A DNA stretch of 64,000 nucleotides from Prevotella jejuni (GCF_900187995.1 NZ_FZNZ01000006.1:59708-123707), one strand, 5' to 3'. Positions 17,021 through 26,639 are shown, numbered from the stretch's first letter. The notes: generated by a model not told the origin, from the letters alone. A program made the numbers and translations.

Positions 17021-17614
17021 TTACTTAATCTTATCAACTGGTAGTATTACTTCTCCCAATGAAATCATGGCATTGAAGAGGCTTATATACTGATAGTTAG
17101 GAATGTCAGAGACCATGATTTCACGCTCTTGAAGCAGTCCACAGTCGAGCAGTCGTTGGCGCATCGTACCGCAAAGGAGTGGCGTAGAGGGTGTAAACCA
17201 TTGTTCGCCATCATAGAGTGCAATGTTGGTATAGGAAGTATCTGTAAGGTGATTGTCACGAACAATAAGTATTTCGTCACAGTCACCTTGCTGTTTTTTT
17301 AGTTCGTTAAGTGCCGAGCGGTCAGTACTCTTGTAGGGATAGCTGATATTGTTGTCGTAGACAAGGTGTAAAGAGTTGATTTCCTTACATATATAAGGAG
17401 TACAGGTGATATCGTGGATGCCCTCTTTATCATAGACAAAGCGTAGCTTTGAACATTCCATCGGTAAGCTAACAGACTTTAGAAGGTCAGCTATATGCAG
17501 CGGTTCTGTCAGTCCTAACATCTCTTTGCGAGTGCGGTTCATCCGCTGTTCGTGGTAGGCAAGATTGCAGGCACAGCCGTCTATTACCCTTATTGTCTCA
17601 ATATATTGGCACAT
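17021..17614 (-). CDS. pabC: Aminotransferase class IV, probable aminodeoxychorismate lyase
   Basis: A 197-residue PLP fold-type IV protein. Aminodeoxychorismate lyase splits 4-amino-4-deoxychorismate to p-aminobenzoate and pyruvate for folate synthesis. Family-like features are the N-terminal ETIRV, LRFVYDKEGI, a candidate PLP Lys in SYPYKSTDRSALNEL (about residue 95), DEILIVRDNHLTDTSYTNIALYDG (about 113-136) and TPLLCGTMRQRLL, all in class IV order. It is short for the family (usually 240-280) at the N-terminal end. It overlaps the pabB-like gene by 17 bp, so pathway assignment comes mainly from this pairing. Confidence 0.8.
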   Translation of the reverse strand: MCQYIETIRVIDGCACNLAYHEQRMNRTRKEMLGLTEPLHIADLLKSVSLPMECSKLRFVYDKEGIHDITCTPYICKEINSLHLVYDNNISYPYKSTDRSALNELKKQQGDCDEILIVRDNHLTDTSYTNIALYDGEQWFTPSTPLLCGTMRQRLLDCGLLQEREIMVSDIPNYQYISLFNAMISLGEVILPVDKIK

Positions 17615-18587
17615 AAACCTTTTCTATCACCTCTTTATATTCGTCATCATTATTGCTTTGAGCCGTAATACCGCCCCCAGCCTTGTAGTGAAGCTGTCCG
17701 TCTTTATCCTGATCAATAAAGCGAATCATCACTGCACTGTCTAATTGTCCTTTACTATAACAGCCCATCACACCCGTATAAAAGTCTCTTTCGTAGGCCT
17801 CAGCCTCATCGATTATCTCCATTGTACGAGGCTTAGGGGCACCTGTAATGGAGCCAGCAGGGAGCAAATGGAAGAGAAGTGTACCGATGTTCTCACGATA
17901 GTCTGCAGGAAGTTGTCCTGTAATCTCCGAACTTGTCTGTAGGATTTCACCCTTGTTTGTCGTCAGATGGTCAACATAGCGATAGCGTTTCACCTGCACT
18001 TGCTCTGCTATGATACTCAAGTCGTTGCGGATAAGGTCGACGATGGTAGCGTGTTCGGCTGCTTCTTTCTTATTTTCCATCAGTTCCTTCTCAGCTTCAG
18101 GACGTGTTGCATCAATCGTACCCTTCATTGGGAAGGAACTGATAAGTCCTTCTCTATTGATACGAACGAATATTTCTGGAGAGAAACAAACGAACTTTTC
18201 TTTCATCCAACAGCGATATAACGCCTTTGAACGCATGAAGATATCGTGCAAAGAAAGGTTGGTATGCACAGGAATCTTGCATGTCAAGTTGGCTAAATAG
18301 CTGTCGCCTTCACGCTCTCTTTGCTTGACAAGGTTGATACGCTGTTCATAGTCATCTCTTGTGAGTGGTTCTGTATGCCATTCCACAGCCTCATTGCTGT
18401 AGCTTTCGCCCTCAGGGATATTAGAAAGGCTTGGGAAAGCAAAAAGCAATTCATGTGGATTGATGTCCGTAGACTCCTCTATGTATGCACCATCGGCTTT
18501 ATAATTGATGATAAAGATAAAGTCTTTACCTTCCTTAGCTAATGTGTTCATCCGCTGAATGGCACGTTCACGGTCGTATAGTATCAT
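17598..18587 (-). CDS. pabB: Aminodeoxychorismate synthase component I
   Basis: A 329-residue chorismate-binding enzyme lacking the N-terminal regulatory half of anthranilate synthase, as is usual for the short Bacteroidetes PabB. With a glutaminase partner or ammonia it makes aminodeoxychorismate from chorismate. Visible motifs are SYLANLTCKIPV, FVCFSPEIFVRI, FPMKGTIDATRPEAEKEL (about 153-170), DLIRNDLS and the active-site block ITGAPKPRTMEII (about 246-258), then FYTGVMGCYS. The last codons overlap the pabC start. A separate PabA is not in the window. Confidence 0.88.
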   Translation of the reverse strand: MILYDRERAIQRMNTLAKEGKDFIFIINYKADGAYIEESTDINPHELLFAFPSLSNIPEGESYSNEAVEWHTEPLTRDDYEQRINLVKQREREGDSYLANLTCKIPVHTNLSLHDIFMRSKALYRCWMKEKFVCFSPEIFVRINREGLISSFPMKGTIDATRPEAEKELMENKKEAAEHATIVDLIRNDLSIIAEQVQVKRYRYVDHLTTNKGEILQTSSEITGQLPADYRENIGTLLFHLLPAGSITGAPKPRTMEIIDEAEAYERDFYTGVMGCYSKGQLDSAVMIRFIDQDKDGQLHYKAGGGITAQSNNDDEYKEVIEKVYVPIY

Positions 18588-18628
18588 ATTCTTTTATCGC
18601 AAGCAGATGGGATACTCTATCCCTTTGT

Positions 18629-19270
18629 TTATCTTTCTCCAATCTTGAAAATATCCTTTGGCTCAAATACTCCTGACTTCTCTGTTTTCGCAAGTTCAAC
18701 CATACAATGCGCAACGACTTCTGTTTTCATAGGTCGTTGGCTCTGTAAGAGTCCTATTTTATTGAAGAATTGCAGTATAGAAACAGACAGTTTCTCAGAG
18801 CTTCTTGTAGTATTCTTACGAATTAAAACAGGTGGACGAAGGATGGAGATATGTTGGAAAGGAAGCTGTTTGATAGCTTCTTCTAATTCACCTTTTATCC
18901 TTGTATAGAAGAAATGTGAGTTAGCATTAGCCATAGCAGCCGATACTAAGACAAAAGAAGGTACTCCCTGCTCTGCTGCTATCTTAGCGAAATTGTATTG
19001 ATAGGTATAGTCTATCTTGTATTGATTCTCCTTTGAGCCAGCCGCTTTGCGCGTTGTACCCATGCAAGAGAATACGACATCGCCTTGTACGGAGAGTCTC
19101 CACTTATCCGACTGGTCGAAGTCTACGATATGTGTTGTTACCTTTTCGTTATTTATGCCTGGGTCTCTTCTGACGAAGATAGCTATTTGTTCGATAGTAT
19201 CATCATTGATAAGCTCTTGGACAAGGTCTTTACCTATTGCGCCAGTAGCTCCTAATATTATTGCTCTCAT
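18629..19270 (-). CDS. NAD(P)-binding Rossmann protein (SDR/TIP30-like)
   Basis: A 213-residue protein with an N-terminal nucleotide-binding loop GATGAIG (residues 8-14), a short version of the atypical NAD(P)H-dependent reductases related to HTATIP2/TIP30 and YbjT. Other family traits are VVFSCMGTTRKAAGSKENQYKIDYTY-like text at about 65-90 (quoted in part: CMGTTRKAAG), the FVLVSAAMANANS block and an YTRIKGELEEAI helix carrying the Tyr-X3-Lys pair (Tyr-Thr-Arg-Ile-Lys). Substrate unknown. It precedes pabB by about 40 bp on the same strand and may be co-transcribed with it. Confidence 0.78.
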   Translation of the reverse strand: MRAIILGATGAIGKDLVQELINDDTIEQIAIFVRRDPGINNEKVTTHIVDFDQSDKWRLSVQGDVVFSCMGTTRKAAGSKENQYKIDYTYQYNFAKIAAEQGVPSFVLVSAAMANANSHFFYTRIKGELEEAIKQLPFQHISILRPPVLIRKNTTRSSEKLSVSILQFFNKIGLLQSQRPMKTEVVAHCMVELAKTEKSGVFEPKDIFKIGER

Positions 19271-19354
19271 TGAGGGTGTTGGGTGATGGGTGTTAAATGT
19301 TGGGTGGTTATGATATGTGGGGAGTGGGTGTTGGAGGTGAGAATTACATGATTA

Positions 19355-20413
19355 TTACGGCTTAATAATAATCTTGAGGTGGTAAACCTCTGGTGTAATA
19401 CGCTGTTCGATGTGATACCTATCAGGGTAAATCAACTCTAAACGGCGGTACATATTCTCCAATCCAATACCCTTTCCACTCTTGTCAGTGTCGTTCTTTG
19501 GATAGTTACTGTTCTCACAGAGAAAAACTATCTTGCCGTTATCTTCTGTGATAGATATGTGGATAAACGATGGTTTATTGGCACTTATACCATGCTTAAA
19601 GGCATTCTCAATAGGTGTTAGGAATACCAATGGCGCTATGAGTAGTTGTGTGTTATGGATGATGAATTGGCTCTTTATCTCTACATTACTACCCGACCGT
19701 AGCGTCATCAGGTTGATATAGTTCTTGATAAAGGCTATCTCACCATTCAGACTCACCTCCTTAGGCTGTGTCTCATAGAGTGCGTAGCGTAGGAGTTCAG
19801 ACAGTTGACCGATTGCCTTTTGGGCATTATTCGGACTTGTCTGAGTGAGTGAGGCTATGTTATTGAGCGTATTGAAGAGGAAGTGTGGGTTTAGCTGGTT
19901 CTTAAGCCATGCCAATTCGGCTTCCGTCATCTTTTGTTTCTCCTCTCTTAGTTGCCTTCTGAGCGTACTATGGCGGATATAATAACGCACGAAGATTGCC
20001 GCAACGACCATTGCATAGTTGAGAATCATCCACATCACACCAAACTGATAGAAGCCTATTCGTATAGGTGCGTTCGGTAAATCAGCATTATAAATGCTGA
20101 AGATATGATGATTCCAAAGAACGATAAACAGCAGATTGATTACCCAGAATGCCCAGTGCTTTATCTTATTCTTTGCTTCAAAGAGATAAGGAACCAGCAC
20201 ATAGAAATTCGCCATGAAGACAATCAGTAACAAGAAAAGTACGAAGGCATTGACACACATGGACTCCTTGGCGGCTTTGACATCATGTTCAAGTAGCATA
20301 ATGACCAATGACCAGATAGATACAAGGAGCGCATAAATGCCTACCTGTGCGCCAAGAACGGACAGGTTGTAGCGACTCAGGCAATACTTCTTTATATCCT
20401 CCAATACCTTCAT
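19355..20413 (-). CDS. LytS-type sensor histidine kinase
   Basis: A 352-residue membrane kinase. Four hydrophobic segments in residues about 20-145 form the membrane part without an obvious periplasmic sensor. The His_kinase domain carries the phospho-acceptor in LNPHFLFNTLNNIASL (His177). A HATPase domain follows (FLTPIENAFKHGI; GKGIGLENMYRRL). Partners of this type are normally LytTR response regulators, but none is adjacent, so the gene is an orphan here. A promoter (CTTG, 20 bp, TATCTTTG at 20425-20418) places the transcription start at or within a few nt of the ATG, suggesting a leaderless or near-leaderless mRNA. Confidence 0.87.
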   Translation of the reverse strand: MKVLEDIKKYCLSRYNLSVLGAQVGIYALLVSIWSLVIMLLEHDVKAAKESMCVNAFVLFLLLIVFMANFYVLVPYLFEAKNKIKHWAFWVINLLFIVLWNHHIFSIYNADLPNAPIRIGFYQFGVMWMILNYAMVVAAIFVRYYIRHSTLRRQLREEKQKMTEAELAWLKNQLNPHFLFNTLNNIASLTQTSPNNAQKAIGQLSELLRYALYETQPKEVSLNGEIAFIKNYINLMTLRSGSNVEIKSQFIIHNTQLLIAPLVFLTPIENAFKHGISANKPSFIHISITEDNGKIVFLCENSNYPKNDTDKSGKGIGLENMYRRLELIYPDRYHIEQRITPEVYHLKIIIKP

Positions 20414-20417
20414 GCTG

Positions 20418-20449
20418 CAAAGATAGTCTTTTATAAGGAAAGAAGCAAG
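20418..20449 (-). promoter_or_regulatory. Promoter of the LytS-type kinase
   Basis: Minus strand: CTTG (20449-20446), 20-bp spacer, TATCTTTG (20425-20418), only 4 bp before the ATG at 20413. Confidence 0.6.
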
Positions 20450-20703
20450 CAGAATCTATACTACATTTTTACTTTTTCTTGTTTTAACACAGAAATGTAA
20501 TTATCGGTAAATCAGTGCTTTATAAGGGTAGATTGTCTCGCTTGTTAGGCAAATAAGTCTAATTGGTACATTCTTTCAAGGTGATTAATCGCCTTTTTAT
20601 GCCTAATTATCTAAACTCTATTTGCTATTTACCCCTAATCATTAAGCACCAAATCTATCCTCTCCTCTTATCAAAAGTATGATTTATTGTAGAGGAGTTA
20701 GCC

Positions 20704-20769
20704 CTCCGCACCATTGGTGCTTACGGTCCGCACGTATGGTGCTAAGCATGAACACCACGCGTGCGGAGT
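20704..20769. repeat. 22-bp array, GCAC/GTGC type, locus 1
   Basis: Three 22-bp units at 20704, 20726 and 20748. Each contains a dyad such as GCACCATTGGTGC or its inverted form CACCACGCGTGCGGAG. Related to the array at 29720-29791. The rest of 20414-20874 shows only the kinase promoter. Confidence 0.85.
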
Positions 20770-20874
20770 ATTAAGAGCACAGTAGGAAACGACAAGGAAG
20801 AGGTGTTCCTGCCGTTGGGATGATAACGAAAGACACCGATGTTGAATTACATCTATTGAGTCCTAATCGCCGAT

Positions 20875-22803
20875 TTAAGCCTTATTCTGATCTGCCTTGA
20901 TTAAAGCAAGCAATCGCTCGACTGCTTCCTCCTCTGGGATATTGTGCTCAACGCATACCTGTTTGCGGTAGAGGCTCACCTTCTTTGGACCTGCACCCAC
21001 GTATCCATAGTCTGCATCAGCCATCTCACCGGGACCATTCACGATACAGCCCATGATACCTACCTTCAGTCCTGTCATTCCCTTGGTAGCTTCTTTGATG
21101 CGAGCAATCGTCGTACGAAGGTCGTAGAGTGTACGTCCACAGCCCGGGCAAGAGATGTATTCAGTCTTCACCATGCGCAATCTACCTGCTTGAAGAATAC
21201 CGAAAGCCGTTTGCTCAACATCCTCTTGTGAGAGGTTGCCATTGTTCATCAGCCAGATACCATCGGTAAGTCCGTCCATCATGAGTGCACCCATATCTGC
21301 TGCCGATTCCAATTGGAACTTCTCTTTAGCCGTAGTTGTCTCAGCCTGTTGGCTGTTACTGCTTTCTTCCTTCTCTTCGGTAGTTGAATGCTGATACATC
21401 TGGGCGAAGATGATAGGGTTCTTTACCCCTGCTATCATCAGTTGATGCGCCAATGCACGTTGGTCGCCAAGGCGGTTCTGATGGCTTGTCATACATACCA
21501 CAACCACCTCTGGATGTGTTTTCAGACAAGCAAGGAACTCCTCAGAAGGTGTACCAAACTTCAAGACGAGGAACTTAACATCACTGTTTATCGCACTGAT
21601 GAAAGGCATTCCCGTCACAGGGAAGATTGGATAGACGTTTTCTAAGGACTGCTTACCACTGTTGGCAAGGTCCATATAGGCGTCATAATCAAGGATATAC
21701 TTCTGTTTCTTACCTAATTTCTCAGGCAATTCACCCTGTACATAGATATAGTCGGGCTTTGGTAGTTCTGGTGATGATACCTCGGCAGTTGCTTGGTCAG
21801 CCTTTCGAGTGGCAATAACAACAGGGACATTCTCGCCACCGATGTTGCCTGCAGCCACTGTCTCACGTCGATTAGGATGGAGATAATCAAAGCCATCATA
21901 CTGTTCGGCAGGGATGAGAAGATGTTTCTCGTGTCGACGGATATACCATGTAAGGTGTTTAGCCACTGGAATCTCGCACTCTGGATCTTCACTCAGTGAT
22001 ACACGGATCGTGTCACCGATACCATCAGCGAGCAAAGCACCAATACCTACGGCACTCTTAATGCGTCCGTCTTCACCTTCACCAGCCTCGGTAACACCAA
22101 GGTGGAGCGGATAGTGCATACCTTCCTTGTCCATCTCAGCCACAAGAAGGCGTACGGAACGAACCATAACAACCGTGTTTGAGGATTTGATAGAGATGAC
22201 AATGTCATGGAAGTCATACTTACGGAAGATGCGGAGGAACTCCATACAGCTCTCTACAATACCTTCTGGTGTATCGCCATAACGGTTGCGAATACGGTCA
22301 GAGAGGCTACCATGGTTGACACCAATACGTACAGCGGTGTGGTTCTCCTTACATATATTGATGAAAGGAATCAGTCTGTCCTCAATCTTCTGTAGCTCCT
22401 GAGCATATTCCTCATCGGTATACTCTAACTTTTTGAACGTACGAGCGGGGTCGACATAGTTACCCGGATTGATACGAACCTTCTCTGCATAGAGTGCAGC
22501 TACGTCTGCTACATTCGCATTGAAGTGAACATCCGCACAGAGCGGAGCCATATAATTGTCTGCACGTAGTTGTGCATTGATATTCTTTAAGTTCTCTGCC
22601 TCGCGCTTACCTTGCGTTGTAAGGCGTACAAGCTCTCCTCCTGCATCAATAATACGCTTAGCTTGTGCAACACTTCCTTCGGTATCATCGGTGGAAGTAG
22701 TTGTCATTGATTGTACGCGTACAGGGTTCTCTCCACCAATGTTGAGTGCACCAACATGCGTGACAGAGGTTTTCCTTCTTTCAAAGTTGAATAAATCTAT
22801 CAT
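20875..22803 (-). CDS. ispG: (E)-4-hydroxy-3-methylbut-2-enyl-diphosphate synthase
   Basis: A 642-residue IspG (GcpE), the iron-sulfur enzyme of the MEP isoprenoid pathway that makes HMBPP from MEcPP. This is the long form with an extra domain inserted between the TIM barrel (about 1-290) and the C-terminal Fe-S domain (about 540-642), known from Bacteroidetes, Chlamydiae and plants. Start features NIGGENPVRVQSMTTT (about 22-37). Fe-S ligands lie in SCPGCGRTLYDL and MGCIVNGPGEMADADYGYVG. The inserted domain includes a low-complexity Ser/Glu/Thr stretch (about 480-495). The polyprenyl synthase at 47928 consumes downstream products. Confidence 0.96.
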   Translation of the reverse strand: MIDLFNFERRKTSVTHVGALNIGGENPVRVQSMTTTSTDDTEGSVAQAKRIIDAGGELVRLTTQGKREAENLKNINAQLRADNYMAPLCADVHFNANVADVAALYAEKVRINPGNYVDPARTFKKLEYTDEEYAQELQKIEDRLIPFINICKENHTAVRIGVNHGSLSDRIRNRYGDTPEGIVESCMEFLRIFRKYDFHDIVISIKSSNTVVMVRSVRLLVAEMDKEGMHYPLHLGVTEAGEGEDGRIKSAVGIGALLADGIGDTIRVSLSEDPECEIPVAKHLTWYIRRHEKHLLIPAEQYDGFDYLHPNRRETVAAGNIGGENVPVVIATRKADQATAEVSSPELPKPDYIYVQGELPEKLGKKQKYILDYDAYMDLANSGKQSLENVYPIFPVTGMPFISAINSDVKFLVLKFGTPSEEFLACLKTHPEVVVVCMTSHQNRLGDQRALAHQLMIAGVKNPIIFAQMYQHSTTEEKEESSNSQQAETTTAKEKFQLESAADMGALMMDGLTDGIWLMNNGNLSQEDVEQTAFGILQAGRLRMVKTEYISCPGCGRTLYDLRTTIARIKEATKGMTGLKVGIMGCIVNGPGEMADADYGYVGAGPKKVSLYRKQVCVEHNIPEEEAVERLLALIKADQNKA

Positions 22804-22866
22804 GTTCTATTTGGATAATGGGGTACCTCCCCAAGCCCTTTTGGGATGATGAACAACCTCCCTAAG

Positions 22867-22883
22867 CCCCTCTGAGAGAGGGG
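22867..22883 (-). terminator. G/C hairpin after purE
   Basis: CCCCTCT/AGAGGGG with 3-nt loop, between purE and ispG. It resembles the ychF-lgt hairpin. Related CCCC/GGGG-rich text flanks it (22823-22960). Confidence 0.45.
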
Positions 22884-22970
22884 TTATAGTAAGAGGTAAT
22901 AAGTGGTAACGACCTTTACCCTAATTGTTTCCCGTTGTTACTCCGCCTTTTGGAGGGGTTAGGGACGGTC

Positions 22971-23477
22971 TTAGCACTTAAACTTATAATCCTTTAGTTC
23001 AGCTAACTCCTTGTTAGCCTTCTCTATCTTCTTTCCTAATGAAGCCTTCCAGTTGTCAATCTTCTTTGCAATAGCCTCATCACCGAGTGCTATCATCTCA
23101 GCTGCAAGGATGGCAGCATTCTGTGCTCCATTGACGCCAACAGTAGCAACTGGAATGCCAGGAGGCATCTGAACGATAGAAAGTAAGGCATCAAGACCAT
23201 CGAGCATACCCTTAATTGGCACGCCAATGACTGGAAGTGGTGTTGAAGCAGCGATAACTCCAGGCAAAGCAGCAGCCATACCAGCCGCAGCAATGATAAC
23301 TTTTACGCCACGACCTTTTGCTTCCTTGGCAAAAGTCTCTACTGCGTCAGGTGTACGATGAGCAGAGAGTGCATTCACTTCAAAAGGAATCTCTTGCTCT
23401 TCCAACCACTTACAAGCTTTTTCCATTACGGGTAAATCGCTTGTTGAACCCATGATAATACTAACTAATGGCTTCAT
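22971..23477 (-). CDS. purE: N5-carboxyaminoimidazole ribonucleotide mutase
   Basis: A 168-residue class I PurE that converts N5-CAIR to CAIR in purine synthesis. Signature blocks are [20 protein letters not shown] (about 5-24), the substrate-binding SAHRTPD (about 38-44) and [17 protein letters not shown] (about 63-79), then [20 protein letters not shown]. Length is normal. It is transcribed in the same direction as ispG (167-bp gap with a hairpin) and the PAP2-like gene; a functional link between them is not evident. Confidence 0.96.
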   Translation of the reverse strand: MKPLVSIIMGSTSDLPVMEKACKWLEEQEIPFEVNALSAHRTPDAVETFAKEAKGRGVKVIIAAAGMAAALPGVIAASTPLPVIGVPIKGMLDGLDALLSIVQMPPGIPVATVGVNGAQNAAILAAEMIALGDEAIAKKIDNWKASLGKKIEKANKELAELKDYKFKC

Positions 23478-23605
23478 ATTCTTTATGTATTAAGTTTATT
23501 TTCTTTGTTTGTTTTATGTGTATTTATTCTTAAGACAGATGTAATTTTCTGTCAGTTTATTCTTTATTCTTTGGCAATCAGTGGACTTTTCTACTGCTAT
23601 TGATT

Positions 23606-24223
23606 CTATACAACGATGATTGTAATGAATGAACAGATGATACCTAAGAAGAAACCCGATGCCACTTGCTCCAATGAATGTTGCCTGAGAATCATTCTAC
23701 TGCTACCTACAAAGCCCGAAACGATGAGCGTAAGACAAAGCCACCACATCGGATTGAAGTTGAATAGCAGTGAAAAAGCTATTAAAGAGCCTGTCACACC
23801 ACCGATAGCTGCCGTATGTGTTGATATCTTCCACCATACGTTGATGATAGCACATAGAATCTGAATAATCAATGCTACCATAAGTATGGACGTCAGCATG
23901 TGAGGCAGGTGTAGGATGTTCATGATATAAAAGCACGTGAAGTAGCAAAGAATAGAAATCACATAAGGAACCATTCTTCGCTCTCGTTGCCCTAACTGAA
24001 TCAATGTCCAGCCGTGGTATTGGCGGTAAAGGTGGATGAGTAAGGTTGGAATAAGGACCGTAAAAGCATAAACCAAAAAGACATACGACAGCTTTGCCTG
24101 CCATGGGAACATACTTAGATAGCTAAAAGTAAAGATAGCTAAAATGCCCACAACGGGTAAATAGAATGGTGTGAGAACCATACTCACAACCCTTGCTGTT
24201 AATATAATGTTCTTTTCGTTCAT
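23606..24223 (-). CDS. Divergent PAP2-like membrane protein
   Basis: A 205-residue protein with about six hydrophobic helices and the layout of type 2 phosphatidic acid phosphatases. The three phosphatase motifs are recognisable but altered: RERRMVPY in place of KX6RP (about 79-86), STHT at about 130 in place of PSGH, and SRMILRQHSLEQ at about 176-187, where the Asp that activates the catalytic His is Gln. It may still act on lipid phosphates such as undecaprenyl or phosphatidylglycerol phosphate, or be a non-catalytic relative. It is followed downstream by purE and preceded by rpoN at a 40-bp gap. Confidence 0.75.
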   Translation of the reverse strand: MNEKNIILTARVVSMVLTPFYLPVVGILAIFTFSYLSMFPWQAKLSYVFLVYAFTVLIPTLLIHLYRQYHGWTLIQLGQRERRMVPYVISILCYFTCFYIMNILHLPHMLTSILMVALIIQILCAIINVWWKISTHTAAIGGVTGSLIAFSLLFNFNPMWWLCLTLIVSGFVGSSRMILRQHSLEQVASGFFLGIICSFITIIVV

Positions 24224-24263
24224 ACTTTAACACCTAACACCTAACATCCAACACCTAATTACA

Positions 24264-25778
24264 TCACTCCTTCCTCAGTCTTGCCACAGGTAATCCGAGT
24301 TGTTCGCGGTACTTAGCAACGGTGCGGCGGGCTATTGGGAAGCCTTTTTCTTTCATCACTTTAGCAAGTGCATCATCGCTGAGAGGCTTGCGTTTGTCCT
24401 CTTTGTCGATTACTTCCTTGAGTGCCAACTTGATTTTACGAGTAGACATTTCCTCGCCATCTTCCGTTGTATAGCTATCAGTAAAGAAGAAACGCAGTGG
24501 GAAAGTACCCCAACGTGTCTGTGCATACTTGATGTTGCTCACACGTGATATGGTAGAGATGTCTAAGCCTGTACGGTCGGCAATATCTTTAAGAATCATT
24601 GGTTTGAGGTCAGCCTCATCTCCATCTTGGAAGAACTTCCGCTGAATATCGATGATAGCCTTCATCGTCACTTGTAAGGTATGGCGTCTTTGCTTTACCG
24701 CTTCGATAAATCCTTGTGCCTTTTCCACCTTCTCTTTGGCATAAAGCAACGCCTCTTTCTCCTGTCGGTTCATACCGGCTTTGTTGTTGCGGTAGGTCTC
24801 CATCATATCGTTGAAGGCCTGCGAAACGTGCAACTCTGGTAGATTGCCGTGGTTTAAGCTGAAAGTAACCGTACCATCATCCTCTGTGTCGATGATAAAG
24901 TCAGGTGTTATCTGTTGCAGGTTACGTCCTTGTGTCTCACCCATTGACGACCCCGGCTTTGGATTCAACTTACGAATCTCACGCTGAAGTGCCTCTACTT
25001 GAAGGTCAGACAGCGACAGTGCGCTTTGAATCTTATCCCAATGCTTCTTTTTGAAAGCATCGAAATGATGCGAAAGGATATTGTAGATGTATTTATACAG
25101 ATGACTATCTTTCTCCCACTCACCGTTCTCAACCTTTCGGTCTATCTGTAACAAGAGACATTCTTGCAAGTCTCTTGCACCGATACCAGCTGGGTCAAAG
25201 TCCTGCAGAATCTTCAGTACCTCCTCTAATTCCTTAGTAGACGCGTCAATCCCATAGTAGATAGCCAACTCATCGCTGATACTATCAAGATCTTTTCGCA
25301 ATAGTCCGTCATCATCTAAACTACCGATAAGATACTCCAAGATACTCTTCTGCCTTTCCGTAAGCTCTCTTTCACCCACCTGCTCATTGAGTTTATCAAT
25401 GAAGGAAGTTGTGTCTCCATACACAATCTCCTCATATTCAGCATTATTTCGTTGCTGTCTTGAATCGTATGTAGGAAGATCATCATCCGAACGCATACGC
25501 TCCAGTGCCGAGTCGAGCGCATCTTGTCGTTCTTCTCGTTCCTGAAGTGTGTCGAAATCATCGTCTTCTGAATGCTCTACAGTATCGTTGTCGTCAATGC
25601 TATCAGTCTCCTCTCCTCCTGCTTCTAAGGCAGGATTATCATCGAGTTCAGCATTAACACTTTCCTCTAATTCTGTCAGTGGCATCTCCAACAACTTTAC
25701 TTGCAGCATCTGCTGTTGTGAGAGACGCTGCACTTGTTGCTGTTTCTGGTTTTGAATCTGTACTTGTTCCTGTGCCAT
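24264..25778 (-). CDS. rpoN: RNA polymerase sigma-54 factor
   Basis: A 504-residue RpoN. It has the Gln-rich activator-interacting N-terminus (residues 1-50, with LSQQQMLQVKLLEM), an acidic region II (about 50-110, rich in Asp/Glu), the core-binding domain (about 120-330, with LDDDGLL and FDPAGIGARDLQECLLLQ) and the DNA-binding end with helix-turn-helix IADRTGLDISTISRVSNIKY and the RpoN box ARRTVAKYRE (about 485-494). It needs AAA+ activators, none of which is in the window. A possible -7 box TACTTTTG lies at 25806-25799; the upstream hypothetical gene is 46 bp away, so co-transcription is also likely. Confidence 0.96.
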   Translation of the reverse strand: MAQEQVQIQNQKQQQVQRLSQQQMLQVKLLEMPLTELEESVNAELDDNPALEAGGEETDSIDDNDTVEHSEDDDFDTLQEREERQDALDSALERMRSDDDLPTYDSRQQRNNAEYEEIVYGDTTSFIDKLNEQVGERELTERQKSILEYLIGSLDDDGLLRKDLDSISDELAIYYGIDASTKELEEVLKILQDFDPAGIGARDLQECLLLQIDRKVENGEWEKDSHLYKYIYNILSHHFDAFKKKHWDKIQSALSLSDLQVEALQREIRKLNPKPGSSMGETQGRNLQQITPDFIIDTEDDGTVTFSLNHGNLPELHVSQAFNDMMETYRNNKAGMNRQEKEALLYAKEKVEKAQGFIEAVKQRRHTLQVTMKAIIDIQRKFFQDGDEADLKPMILKDIADRTGLDISTISRVSNIKYAQTRWGTFPLRFFFTDSYTTEDGEEMSTRKIKLALKEVIDKEDKRKPLSDDALAKVMKEKGFPIARRTVAKYREQLGLPVARLRKE

Positions 25779-25824
25779 TGTTTACCTGAATTGTGCTACA
25801 AAAGTACTAAAAAAACAAGTATAA

Positions 25825-26472
25825 TCAAGTGAAATATTCCTTTAATTGTGCTGCCAAGGCAGAAAGTTTCTCTGGGTTATCATTTCCATAGCGGTTCCAT
25901 ACCTCCTGACAGGGCATTAATAAGGGCGATATCAGAAGGTCGTCACGGTTCAGATAGGGGTCGCAGAGTTGGAACACATCCATTACCTCCACAACCATTT
26001 GTGGCTTTATCTTCATCAGTTTGGCCAGTTCTATCACTTCAGGTGTCTCCGCTGCCATTGTAATAGGAGTAAGACGGAAATAGAGGTCGAGAATCATAAT
26101 GAGCATAAAAGGCTTCAACTCCGTAGCCCCTTCCACTGGTAGGAAGTCATGTTCAAAGGTTTCGCGTACCTTCACACCATCGTAGAACTCCCTTGACTGG
26201 CCGAATCCTTTCATTGAGCGCAGTTTCTTCACGTCTTTATTCAGCCTTCGTGTGTTCTTACCATAGGTCTCCCAAATCAAGTTAATGATGGGCATGTCAC
26301 GATGACGTAGCTTAAAGAGCTGTTCATAGAGGTTCTTTGGTGGTATATGTAGTTCCAAGCTGAGGTCTACCAACGCACGTGAATACATCGGTTTCATTCC
26401 CTCTGGCTTTTTAAGATAAAGCTGTAGGAGTAGTAGCCAGTAGTCGTCAGACCATAAAGGATGTGTTGCCAT
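25825..26472 (-). CDS. Conserved hypothetical protein upstream of rpoN
   Basis: A 215-residue soluble protein, helical in appearance, with no signal peptide or membrane segment. I do not recognise a family with known function. Charged and aromatic helices dominate (WSDDYWLLLLQLYLKK near the start; NRDDLLISPLLMPCQEVW near the end). It has a strong promoter of its own and runs into rpoN with a 46-bp gap, so both are probably one transcript. No enzyme motif was seen. Confidence 0.65.
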   Translation of the reverse strand: MATHPLWSDDYWLLLLQLYLKKPEGMKPMYSRALVDLSLELHIPPKNLYEQLFKLRHRDMPIINLIWETYGKNTRRLNKDVKKLRSMKGFGQSREFYDGVKVRETFEHDFLPVEGATELKPFMLIMILDLYFRLTPITMAAETPEVIELAKLMKIKPQMVVEVMDVFQLCDPYLNRDDLLISPLLMPCQEVWNRYGNDNPEKLSALAAQLKEYFT

Positions 26473-26560
26473 AAGCGTAAAATATCCACTCTTGCTCCTC
26501 TCTTTCGAGTAGAGAAGGAGGAGAAATACTTGTCTAAAGGGTATCTATATTTGTCTTTCG

Positions 26561-26592
26561 CAAAGATACTCCTTTTTTATTATAATGGCAAA
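26561..26592 (-). promoter_or_regulatory. Promoter of the hypothetical-rpoN operon
   Basis: Minus strand: TTTG (26592-26589), exactly 20 bp, TATCTTTG (26568-26561). Full match; predicted start near 26555. Confidence 0.75.
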
Positions 26593-26639
26593 AGATAGTG
26601 GCAGAAAGTTAATGAGTTAACGGATTGACGAGTTGACAA

